A DNA stretch of 64,000 nucleotides from Desmodesmus armatus (taxonomy: Eukaryota > Chlorophyta > Chlorophyceae > Sphaeropleales > Scenedesmaceae). The notes beneath the pieces are model-generated. The model did not search any database, was not told where the DNA came from, and saw nothing but the letters and a program-made list of their open reading frames with translations. Location of the stretch: the NCBI GenBank assembly GCA_007449985.2, contig VIIQ02000555.1, positions 186,001 to 250,000 of the forward strand. Reading direction: 5' to 3'. Made by a program: the position numbers and the translations under genes. Positions 38,301 through 47,832 of the stretch are shown piece by piece (the stretch's first letter is position 1; every line of letters begins with the position of its first letter).

Positions 38301-39577
38301 GCAGTTCTGGGCGCTGTGGCCCTGTTGCAGCAGCGGCGGCAAGCAGCCGCAGCCTCCTGGAGTCAGTCATGCTGCAGTATGGCTTCAAGCCAGTGGCAAT
38401 CGATTACACCCTACGCCAGTCAATGCCTGTGACGCTGGACTTCCTGGTGGGCACGAACAAACAGGAAGGATTGACACTAACAACCCCGGATGGGCGTGAT
38501 GTGCTAGTAGATATGGCGTTCCAGGACTCAGGTGCCACACTGCTGCTGTTCACTGAGGTGGCTTGTGGCGAGTGGGGTACTTACATCTTCAGAACAAATC
38601 AGGTGCCGTCTGTCAAGGGCATTGATGGGCTGCCGTCCAAGAAGATTATCGGCAGGACAGGACCGCTGGTTCTCACACTTGCCAAGGGACACCCACTGGC
38701 AGCAGTCCTGCCCGTTCCGTGTGCTTGGGTGCTGGAGGGAGACGCGGGTGGCATGTTTAAGGTGTGCTTGGACAAGAAGACACTGCTGCCGGTGTTTGGG
38801 TATGTGGATCCAGCCCTCAACATGCTATGCTTCCGTCCCAAGGCAGCACAGGGCAGGCTTGACATTATACACGGCATTCCCGTGCGTGGCTATGTCAAGA
38901 ACGGCAACAGCAGCATCAGCAGTGGCAACATGGCGGCTGCCACCATCTGGGAGGAGGACAGCAGGGACACAGAGGAGCTTGAGGGCTCAGCAGCAGCAGT
39001 GCCGGGCATCAACTACAGGCCGTTTACTGCAGAGGAGAACACTCTAGCCAATGCAGAGCTCGAACGGCTGCTTCAGGCAGGAGTTATCACAGAACTGGAT
39101 GCTGGGCCATTTGAAGTGAACGATCGCTGGTACTTGGACCACCTGGGCCTGAATGGTGGTGTGCCACAGCAGGTGCAAGAGGACTTGGACAGCAGCAGCT
39201 CCACTGGGTCAACCGCTATGCCTGAGCTGTGCACAGGCAGTGACAGCGACAGTCTCCCAGAGCTGGTGGATGCTTACAACCCAGTGACTGCTGACATCGA
39301 GTATTTCAGCCCTCATGGCAGTGCAGCAGATGCTTGGCTGCAACAACAAACTGGGGGTGAGCACAACAAGCGCAGGCGCCGGCGTGGGCGCGGCCGCAAG
39401 GGCAGGGGGCGGCAGCAGCAGCAGCAACAGCAGGAGCAGGAGCAGGAGCAGGCAGAAGCACAGCAGCCACTGGAGGAGCCAGCAGGCAAGCTATGGGGCT
39501 TTGACTGGTCCAAGGCTGCTGGTCAGCTGCTGCCGGCATCAGCTGGATCACGACACACATGGTGCTGCTGCTGCTAG
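35333..39577 (+). mobile_element. LTR-retrotransposon-derived gag/protease region without RT or integrase
   Basis: The open frame has a retroviral-type gag layout and a protease-like segment, but neither reverse transcriptase, RNase H nor integrase follows: host MFS exons begin about 220 bases downstream. Terminal repeats were not detected by eye. It is either a truncated element or a host gene derived from one. Confidence 0.6.
35675..39577 (+). CDS. gag-aspartic-protease-like protein, intact 1,300-residue ORF
   Basis: The frame is open from 35333 to the stop at 39575-39577; the first in-frame ATG is 35675, but coding-like sequence starts earlier, and acceptors near 35397 suggest a spliced upstream exon. 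Positions below count from 35360. Residues about 325-480 resemble a retrotransposon capsid (EFAQRVAVLYESVKTLGIVP, FCKGLSNASSRQFARQRKEE). Two zinc-knuckle-like Cys/His clusters follow: CLDCPATKRPHLNQDC near residue 533 and CVICGFAKGHSDGVC near 652, the latter CX2CX5HX4C. Around residue 1053, LVDMAFQDSGATLLLF has the D-S-G core of an aspartic protease. Near 1221 AELERLLQAGVITELD resembles the lead-in to a Ty3-type reverse transcriptase, but no polymerase motif follows. The tail has an Arg/Lys-rich patch (NKRRRRRGRGRKGRGR) and a Q/E repeat. Composition matches its host neighbours. Role unknown. Confidence 0.65.
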   Translation: MAGLGSLSFGGKLDSGSSSSNSMIPKLWSGQPGVDSFGEWQRAVRWNQGQKRNAAMDKKLDKHSGEEIAEIAQLTVIRSDGAKAVEQAGQVLEKHVRAADQGWYPPQELEAAALEFVRKRHPNSDLAEQTLAALIKERYEKVHIAAVAKGWALEDSVGLEQALTANSSPLVQQQDSTGNSSGGGGGGLPPATTDPMQTAMLGFFKTLSDRLVKSTQDNKYFMTVGMRKWSPHSCVMELFWCMMDAAYGVASSKEQAEFYQLQSEGSQGSRQVQEFAQRVAVLYESVKTLGIVPAGADITTFCKGLSNASSRQFARQRKEEYYASNRTHIALESLADQVQQFEKNLHQDGVLAQQALIMVGNSSVGAGSSKNARRAGEESTLVQTLLRSRRENEATQQYLSKMGAREKLLITKGFDMAEIDPKDPSAVCLDCPATKRPHLNQDCKGRRMAGLAMAAAQEGSTANKSSSSIGSSAGTLDVNTLAIMVQQAVAMAAAGAGAAPAGLGQGLPRAYNKPENSRGNRGYGGSNGRQQQYAGPPGLGVGSAVMACVICGFAKGHSDGVCYMDKPELAPEKWEGPTERAPEQGMVHYISRCMQQKLKPRLGRCKELLRRMMQSNKLPPAMQQFIGQHTQQQRYMNMAYGAAAEPYGAYAAYMTGMGSAGSSYWPMGGSAMQQPMAGLPPSHTPLAITGAVGDSTGEQAAMMVLPDAGGYVSEEQQQETMHFGPSFCYVGLADWQQDLAGGLFDSTGHEYALVGTRAQAGAGAVQQGRVVRQPVPKGFLPPSALPTDLNAMRSMPRITNALVAGLGELDGTSRGLLHTLLDIQRFVASRVSAFGDLLGVQEAGGAHGSSSAQQGGQQALQEATAAKGTASMVSSSSSGRCGPVAAAAASSRSLLESVMLQYGFKPVAIDYTLRQSMPVTLDFLVGTNKQEGLTLTTPDGRDVLVDMAFQDSGATLLLFTEVACGEWGTYIFRTNQVPSVKGIDGLPSKKIIGRTGPLVLTLAKGHPLAAVLPVPCAWVLEGDAGGMFKVCLDKKTLLPVFGYVDPALNMLCFRPKAAQGRLDIIHGIPVRGYVKNGNSSISSGNMAAATIWEEDSRDTEELEGSAAAVPGINYRPFTAEENTLANAELERLLQAGVITELDAGPFEVNDRWYLDHLGLNGGVPQQVQEDLDSSSSTGSTAMPELCTGSDSDSLPELVDAYNPVTADIEYFSPHGSAADAWLQQQTGGEHNKRRRRRGRGRKGRGRQQQQQQQEQEQEQAEAQQPLEEPAGKLWGFDWSKAAGQLLPASAGSRHTWCCCC

Positions 39578-39800
39578 GCATGTTCCACTTCTTTGTGGAC
39601 TTGCCGCTGAGGAAGTACCCCTCAAAGATCATGCGTGGATTGGTCAGCATGGCGGGAGCAGCAGTGCGCCCAGGCAACCCCAGTGTACACCCCTAGCAGC
39701 AATCTGAGCAGGTCAGTGTTCTACTGCGTCAGTGGTGGTCCAGACAGAAAACCTGGCCAATGGCTCCAAGCCCTCCAGCAAGCTTGGCTCCCTGAGTGCC

Positions 39801-42380
39801 ATGACCAGGAACAGTGAGGGCTACGGCACACACAACAGGGGCAAGAAGAAGCTCATGATCCAGGCTGAGCGCAAGATGGCACCCCGCTTCCTGCTGGGAG
39901 TGTTCCTCACCATCTTCATGTGAGGGCCGGTGGCAGCCACACTCATGACGCTAGCCCACACCTGCAATCCCACTGCTGACTCAGCAGTGCTAAGTTGGCA
40001 GTGCTCACAGCTTGCTGCAGCGGTACATTGCTTTACTTACCACTGCCACCCCAGAAACTACTCCTAGCCCTGATGTACAGCAGCAGTACACTGACTGCCA
40101 CCAGCTGTCGCAGACAGATAATTTTGAACGTTGTATGGCCCAGACTATGACCCCAGCTTTCACAAGCTGCACAATAACAGTGGCCAGTTCCAACCTGCTC
40201 TACAAATATTTGCTGACTGACCCTGCTTCGCCCTGCGCCTTTCCTCTCGCTTGTGACCTGCAGCAACTACATTGACCGCACCAACCTGGCCTTTGCCTCA
40301 GTCCAGCTGAATGCTGACATCGGCCTATCACCAAGCATCTACGGCCTGGGCTCAGGGCTCTTCTTCATCAGCTATGCTTGTGAGTGGCACCTCGGCTTGG
40401 ACTCACCAGTCCCAGCTCCTTGCACTCAGCCTTCCAGCGTGACTTTAGCGCGGCTTTAGTGCTGCTGGATACCTCCCTGGTGCTCCTGGGCGGTTCACCA
40501 GTGCAGTGTTGCATACAGCCTTCCAATAGCTGCTGTTGACACCAATGCTGACCCCGTCCTGACCCCATCCTGCCTTGCTGTGCCCCTGTTGCTGCCCCCA
40601 GTCTTCCAGCTGCCCAGCAACATTGCCCTCGACTTCTTCGGCGGCCCCCTGTGGATCTCCTTCATCTGCGCCACCTGGGGAGCAGTGGCGGCAGGCTTTG
40701 CAGGCATCAAGAACGAGGCCACCTTCCTCGCCCTGCGCTTCCTGCTGGGCATCTTTGAGGCCGGTGCCTTCCCTGGCATGGTGTACTACGTGTCCTGCTT
40801 CTACCCCCGCAACAGGACCCAGGTGCCCATGACCGCCATTGTGATGGGTATCCTGGTCAGCCAGTGCGTGGGTGCTGCCATGGCTGCCGGCTTCCTGTCC
40901 ATGGACGGCATTGCCGGCATGCGCGGCTGGCAGTGGCTGTTCCTCATTGAGGGTCTGCTGTGCCTCTGCGTCTCCGCCTACTGGTGGTGAGTGGTGACAT
41001 GCTGCACCTGGAGACCGCTGCTGTTTGAGCGATGGCAGATGCATTCTTCACCTTCTGTAGTTTGCCGTGACTATGGCCTATGGAGGGTGGCGGTTGATGG
41101 CTTGGGGGTGTGCAAGCCAGCTTTTGAGGCGTGGTTGTGGGTGGGGAAAATCAGCATGCTTTTGCTCCATCCCTGTCCAAATCAACCCTTCAATCCACAA
41201 GCTGACAACTGCTCCTGCTGCTTGTCTGGCGCTGTCTTTGCCCGTGCCCAGGTTCTGTATGCCCCGCTCCATCCAGTCCATGAAGTTCCTCTCTGAGGAG
41301 GAGCGTGACTGCCTGCAGGAGATTATGGACGAGCAGGCAGCACAGGAGACACAGCACAAGGGCGAGCGCTCCCTGGCAGGCTACATGTCCAAGATCAAGA
41401 AGGCCAGCGCCAACCCCATCACCTTTGCAGCTGCTGCCTGGGGCTTCTTCTACTTCTGGGCTTAGTGAGTAGCAGAGCTGCGCGGGAAGGGACCCTTGCA
41501 GAAGCATGACTATATTGTGTAGCGTGCTGGCGACAGTCCCAACAAACAGCAAGTGTGCCTGTGTGCTGTTGAAGATGCATACACGATCAGGAATTCCAGG
41601 GAGTGGCTGACTGCTTCAGGGTGTGCGGCATCTGCACTGTTCCCTAATTATCAGTCTGCTGCTCTCAACACAGCAGAGAGCCTAGTGACTGACTTCGTTT
41701 CCAGCAGTTACTGACCGGTGTGCTCTGTGCTGCTGCCTGTCCTCGTGCCTCTGTCCTGCAGCTACGGCATTATCTACTGGGCACCCATGTTTGTCAACGC
41801 TGTGCTGGGCAAGCCCCTGGCCTCAAAGAACACCAAGGCCGACGTCACCACCGTGCTGCTCACAGCCATCCCCTACGCCTGCGCCGCAGTCTGGCAGGTG
41901 CTGTACAGCTGGCACTCACAGCGCCGTGACGAGAAGCGCTGGCACGTGGTGGCCTCCTGGATGTCTGCCGCCATTCTCATGTGCCTGCTGCCCACCGCCA
42001 TGCAGACCAACACCACTGGGGCCTTCGCGGTGTTCATCCTGTGCACGATGTTTGTGTATGGCGCCTTCTCCATCAGCCAGAGCTACATCTCTGGCCTGTT
42101 GGGTGCTGAGCGCGGCATGGGTGGAGCTATCCAGAACTCCATTGGTAACCTTGGTGGCTTTGTGGGCCCCTATGTGATCGGCGCTATGTTTGAGAAGACC
42201 GGCACACACTTCAGCGGCATGTATGTCATGGGTGCTGGTCTGGCTGTTGCGTCCCTCATCGTTGCTGCGTACTTGCCACGCTGGTCTGAGGCTAAGGCCA
42301 TGCCACATGCGCCCAGCACAGCAGCTCTTGACGGCAAGTCTGTGGGTAAGGGTGATGCAAAGTCTGTGGATCAGGTTTGA
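39801..42380 (+). CDS. MFS transporter, anion:cation symporter (ACS)-like
   Basis: A 12-helix major facilitator of the family that carries organic anions such as tartrate, allantoate or nicotinate; the substrate cannot be told. Exons 39801-39919, 40264-40379, 40602-40986, 41252-41464 and 41762-42380 join in frame to 483 residues with no break. Visible: an N-terminal basic segment, then APRFLLGVFLTIFINYIDRT (helix 1 with the YIDRTNL family motif), GLSPSIYGLGSGLFFISYAF, LALRFLLGIFEAGAFPGMVY (the RxxLGxxEAGxxPG signature), GWQWLFLIEGL, a large central loop, YYGIIYWAPMFVNAVLG, and IQNSIGNLGGFVGPYVIGAM. The C-terminus is hydrophilic. The ATG at 39801 is a minimum start: the frame is open upstream to an acceptor-like GCGTCAG near 39732, so a further 5' exon is possible. 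It starts only about 220 bases after the gag-like ORF. Confidence 0.9.
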
Positions 42381-45172
42381 GCAGTTGTGGCTGAGAGTGT
42401 GCGCATGCAGAGTGCGGCGTGACTTTGCGTGCTCGTTGCATATCACCCGCGGTAGCTGCATGCACAGGTGCGTATGCGCATGGCAGTTGGGCGTATGCCG
42501 CACGTGTGGTTGGACGTGTGCTGAACAACACAGGCCTCCTTATGGGGTGAATACTGTGTGTGGGCAGCATGCAAGGGCTGTGTGCTTGTGCGAGAGGGCG
42601 TATGCCACGCCAGAGCCTTTCTGGCAGTTTTTGCCCAGCAGAGTTGTAGAGCATGTGCAGGCGTCTGGCATCACCAGGTGTTGAGCCGGCCTGGTGATGG
42701 TGGGGTGCTGATTGATGTTGCCGCAAGAGGTCTCCATTGAAGAGTGAGTGGGCCCGGACATGGGCAGGTTGCAATTTTTCCGGCGGTGATGCGGCATGGT
42801 CCCTGTGCTACAGTGACGCGTGTGCCTGCAAGCCACCTCCTGTTGGGTTTCATATGTGGTGCATCAACCCACGTGGGTTGGTGGTTGCGTTTGACTGAAG
42901 TTCAAGCAGCCACGTTTTTGTATGCTGAGCTTGGCTTTTTGTACTATGGTTTCTGTCCAGCTTGTTATTTGTCGGTTATGTTGGCGGGTGGTTTTGCGTT
43001 GGTGGATGTGTCGTCCCCCTGTTCGGCACTCATGGTCTGTCCTATTCGGCACTCATGCTCTTAAGATGAGGAGCGTCTTCTGCCTTGGTGCTGGTTCACT
43101 CGCCACCACCATAGCTACCATCAGAGAGAATGCATTCACATGCTGCGTAGATGCATGACAGCCACTGCTGCATGACACTCACATGCTGCAGAGGTCTGCA
43201 TGCGAGCCACTGCTGCATGACATGCACTGAAGTAAGGGCAGGAGCTTGTTTGTGTATTTGTTGTTCAATTGTATCTGTTTCGCAAACTGGCACTTCAACT
43301 CCCACTAGTCCTGTTCACTGGTTCAGCTTTCTCTGGTCGTGTCTTCTGGTCTTGTCCAAGAGCAATGATAGCGTGATTATTTGGTGCAGGTGGTGTATCA
43401 CCCACCCATTCATCACACTGCCAAGTGTGCTGTGTACTGCTCATGACCACCTCCGAAGGGAAGGATGTGTGGTCGTGTTTCTACATTCAGCAGCTGGTTA
43501 TCATCTGCATTGTGCTGCCTGAGGCAGTGCAACCTGTTAGCCAATGTAATGCAGTTGCTATGCTGACATCGTGGGATCATGGCACGTGATGGCGGCAAAA
43601 CAACTGGCAATGCATGCACATGAAGTGACAGCCAAAGCCACATCGGCGGTTGTGCATTCCAAGGCAAAGATCATATCACATGTTTCATTTCACATTCACA
43701 TGCCTGCAAACACCGTAGCAGTAACAACATAGCAGCAGCTGTCATAAGGAAATGTGCAGTGACATGAGTAACGCCATATGTATCAAGTCAATCACGCCTG
43801 AGCCACACATGCTTAGTGCAAAGTCATTACCTCACCACCACAGCATCCGCCTGAAGGATGGTAGCCTGCGCGCAGGCGTCAAGCCGTTTGTCATTGAGAG
43901 CAACCCTGTGATGCCGTACCACTGGCCGCTCAGAGTGGGGGACAACCTCACGATATGCCAGCTAGTGCTGTTTACCCTCTGGGCACAGGCTGTGCCTACC
44001 CTTGGGGCAGCAGTAGCCTGCCATGGTCCTTGCCGTCACATGCACCCCAGCGCATGCATAGGGTGTGAACAAGTGCTGCTGCGCTCAACAGCAGTGGTGT
44101 CTTGGTTACACAAAGTTTGTGCCTGTTTTGCTACTGTTCTGACATGGCACAGGCTGTGCCAATGCTCTTCTGCGCACATGCTGGGCGCAGCACCAGCTTG
44201 CATGTGGGGTGGTTATGAGTGCGGGTAGTGAGCAATGACTAATGATGGTTGAGGTCTGGTGTGTGGACACTGGGCCCCACTCCCGTAGACTGCGTCAAAC
44301 ACAACCACAGCCTGACCCCTCAGCTACTTTCTCTGTGCTCATTACTCTAGGTCCCAGGCATTCCTAGTTCAAACCACTGGCAGTCTGCACAGAGTGTCGT
44401 ATTACAGGGAAGTGGGGCCAAAAGGAGCAATCACTGACAACTTTACACACCTCAGCCAACCACACAAACCCCCATACAACTTCACAACCAGCAATCAAAA
44501 CCGGCACAACACCAGCGTCTGCCACCACTGCAGCTGCTGACCGTCAGGCTGACTGCACGATGCAGTGCGCCACAATCAGAGCCCTAAAGAAGTTCCAAGA
44601 CCTAGGAGCCTGCTCGCTCTGCTGGCCGCTGTCACCCACTCGACTGCTATATGCTGATAGTAGCCTCCTCCATGCACAGCCAGCAGCCACACCTGGCAAC
44701 ACAGAGCTTGTGCTGTCCTGGCTGGTTCACCTGTCACACTATACTGGCGCATGCACCTCACCACCACAACATGCAGCCCTCAGTCACCTCTGTCAAGGCG
44801 TGCTGTACACCACCGGTGTGCATAGGGACAGGGGAGACGCGGTAGCAACAGCAGCAGCGTACGTGACCAGTATGGGAGGTGTACCCTTCCACCACATCAA
44901 CTGCGGTAGGTGTGCCTACTAAGCATATCTGTACTGCTCAGGGTAATTGAGCTGCTGCACGCCAGGCAGGAAGGCACTTCGGTACACAAACCCCCACCGC
45001 TTTCGGCGGGGTGCATGACAGGACCATGATAGGGTTTGGATTCCAACCACAATTGGTACTCCGTGGCCGCCAACCAGGCAAACCCACATGACAGCACCCT
45101 TCACCAGGCATGGTGCTCAGCGGCTACCCCACCACACCCACCCTGAATCAGATTGCACCAAGGCCCTGCTAG
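42381..45172. other. gene-poor region with possible relics
   Basis: No gene recognised. ATG-led frames at 43752-44228 and 44560-44922 reach 120-158 codons without family resemblance. Part of the first (HHHSIRLKDGSLRAGVKP) faintly resembles the start of a retrotransposon reverse transcriptase. A short direct repeat, GCCACTGCTGCATGACA, occurs at about 43151 and 43206. The right end borders the minisatellite. Confidence 0.4.
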
Positions 45173-46275
45173 GCTAGGGTGCCAGCATAGCCGCGCAACC
45201 CCTCAACGCAACACAAGGACACACACGATCGTGCTGGGGTGCCAGCATAGCCGCGCAACCCCTCAACGCAACACAAGGACACACAAGATCGTGCTGGGGT
45301 GCCAGCATAGCCGCGCAACCCCTCAACGCAACACAAGGACACACAAGATCCTGCTGAGGTGCCAGCATAGCCGCGCAACCCCTCAACGCAACAAAAACAC
45401 ACACACACACGATCGTGCTGGGGTGCCAGCATAGCCGCGCAACCCCTCAACGCAACACAAGGACACACAAGATCCTGCTGAGGTGCCAGCATAGCCGCGC
45501 AACCCCTCAACGCAACACAAGGACACACACACGATCGTGCTGGGGTGCCAGCATAGCCGCGCAACCCCTCAACGCAACAGAAAAGACACACACGATCGTG
45601 CTGGGGTGCCAGCATAGCCGCGCAACCCCTCAACGCAACACAAGGACACACACGATCGTGCTGGGGTGCCAGCATAGCCGCGCAACCCCTCAACGCAACA
45701 CAAAGACACACACGATCGTGCTGGGGTGCCAGCATAGCCGCGCAACCCCTCAACGCAACACAAGGACACACACGATCGTGCTAGGGCGCCAGCATAGCCG
45801 CGCAACCCCTCAACGCAACACAAAGACACACACAATCGTGCTGGGGTGCCAGCATAGCCGCGCAACCCCTCAACGCAACACAAGGACACACAAGATCCTG
45901 CTGAGGTGCCAGCATAGCCGCGCAACCCCTCAACGCAACACAAGGACACACACGATCGTGCTGGGGTGCCAGCATAGCCGCGCAACCCCTCAACGCAACA
46001 CAAGGACACACACGATCGTGCTGGGGTGCCAGCATAGCCGCGCAACCCCTCAACGCAACACAAGGACAAACACGATCGTGCTAGGGTGCCAGCATAGCCG
46101 CGCAACCCCTCAATGCAACACAAGGACACACACGATCGTGCTGGGGTGCCAGCATAGCCGCGCAACCCCTCAACGCAACACAAGGACACACACGATCGTG
46201 CTGGGGTGCCAGCATAGCCGCGCAACCCCTTAACGCAACACAAGGACACACACAATCTTGCTGGGGTGCCAGCAC
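45173..46275. repeat. 60-bp minisatellite, 18 copies plus a partial
   Basis: Eighteen copies of a unit containing GCCAGCATAGCCGCGCAACC and CCTCAACGCAACACAAGGAC, then ACACACGATCGTGCTGGGGT. They start at 45181, 45241, 45301, 45361, 45425, 45485, 45547, 45608 and then every 60 bases to 46208, with a degenerate copy at 46268. Most units differ at only a few positions; the 20-base GCCAGCATAG core is nearly invariant. Variant units with GATCCTGCTGAGGT recur after copies 3, 5 and 12. Copy 4 is longer because of an extra CA run. Because 60 is a multiple of three, long repetitive open frames appear on both strands and should not be taken as genes. Confidence 0.97.
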
Positions 46276-46411
46276 AGCCTTGAGCACCAAGGCTACTGCT
46301 GACTGTGCCATGGATGCCCCGTGCCGCTGAGCCCAGGCTGGTGACAGTACCATGGCTGAACCCTCACATTGCACTGGTGTCCAGCCAGCTCCTGCAGCAG
46401 GCCGTCTGAGG

Positions 46412-47832
46412 CAGCTCCGGCACCAGTTTTGCACTTGTCACTGTGGTGGTAGGCTTGGAAACACCCGCGGCAGCAGTGGCGGCAGTGGGCAACACTGCTC
46501 AGTATACACGTTGCCAGCACGTGATGACCACACCCCAGCTGGTTGGCCAAAAAGGTGGCCGAGGGACCAAAAAGGTGGTCGATTGTGGCCATAAATGCGG
46601 CCGAGTGACCGTAAATGAGGTCGAGTGTGGGCCATAAATGAGGCCGAGTGACCGTAAATGAGGTCGACTGCTGGGGTTTGCTGCTTGATGTACTGCAAGG
46701 GCCGGCCAGACCCTACCTTGCATGTGTAACACAGCTCCGGCATCAGCCTTGCACTTGTCACTGTGGTGGTGGGCTTGGAAACACCTGCAGCAGCAGTGGC
46801 GGCAGTGGGGAACACTGCTCAGTACACACGTTGCAAGCATGTGATGGCAACACCCCAGCTGATTTGGCCATAAATGAGGCCGAGTGACCGTAAATGAGGT
46901 CGAGTGTGGGCCATAAATGAGGCCGAGTGACCATAAATGAGGTCGACTGCTGGGGTTTGCTGCTTGGTGTACTACAAGGGCCGGCCAGACCCTACCTTGC
47001 ATGTGTAACACAGCTCCGGCATCAGCCTTGCAGTTGTCAGTGTGGTGGTGGGCTTGAAAACACCTGCAGCAGCAGTGGCGGCAGTGGGGAACACTGCTCA
47101 GTACACACGTTGCAAGCATGTGTTGACCACACCCCAGCTGATTTGGCCATAAATGAGGCCGAGTGACCGTAAATGAGGTCGAGTGTGGGCCATAAATGAG
47201 GCCGAGTGACCATAGATGAGGTCGACTGCTGGGGTTTGCTGCTGTGTGTACTGCAAGGGCCGGCCAGACCCTACCTTGCATGTGTAACACAGCTCCGGCA
47301 TCAGCCTTGCACTTGTCACTGTGGTGGTGGGCTTGGAAACACCTGCAGCAGCAGTGGCGGCAGTGGGAACACTGCTCAGTACACACGTTGCAAGCATGTG
47401 ATGGCAACACCCCAGCTGATTTGGCCATAAATGAGGCCGAGTGACCGTAAATGAGGTCGAGTGTGGGCCATATATGAGGCCGAGTGACCGTAAATGAGGT
47501 CAACTGCTTGGGTTTCTGCTTGGTGTACTGCAAGGGCCGGCCAGACCCTACCTTGCATGTGTAACACAGTTCCGGCATCAGCCTTGCACTTGTCACTGTG
47601 GTGGTGGGCTTGGAAACACCTGCAGCAGCAGTGGCGGCAGTGGGAACACTGCTCAGTACACACGTTGCAAGCATGTGATGACCACACCCCAGCTGATTGG
47701 CCAAGAAGGTGGCCGAGGGACCAAAAAGGTGGTCGAATGTGGCCAGAAAGGTGGCCGAGGGACCAAAAAGGCGGTCGACTGCTGGGGTTTGCTGCTGTGT
47801 GTACTGCAAGGGCCAGCCAGACCCTGCCTTCA
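46412..47832. repeat. ~279-bp satellite, about five copies
   Basis: Successive copies begin CTGGGGTTTG (or a variant) at 46671, 46950, 47229, 47507 and 47782, giving spacings of 279, 279, 278 and 275. A partial copy precedes the first. Each unit carries GGCCGGCCAGACCCTACCTT, GTCACTGTGGTGGTGGGCTT and a tail with a 42-43-base subrepeat (CCATAAATGAGGCCGAGTGA, then CCGTAAATGAGGTCGAGTG). The first and last units replace that tail with a diverged form (CCAAAAAGGTGGCCGAGGGA). The long minus-strand open frame over this block follows from the period being nearly a multiple of three. Confidence 0.95.

Noticed and set aside
42900..43064. Possible membrane-protein exon after the MFS gene
   Set aside because: Hydrophobic by chance in a T-rich stretch; the MFS protein already has a normal complete C-terminus and stop at 42380.
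43752..44228. A 158-codon ATG-led frame as a gene
   Set aside because: Only a faint resemblance to a reverse transcriptase lead-in, no neighbouring exons and no polymerase motif.
44560..44922. A 120-codon ATG-led frame as a gene
   Set aside because: No recognisable motif or splice context; composition does not differ from the surrounding non-coding sequence.
45173..46275. CRISPR-like array
   Set aside because: The 60-bp units abut directly with no unique spacers, and the genome is eukaryotic. It is a minisatellite.
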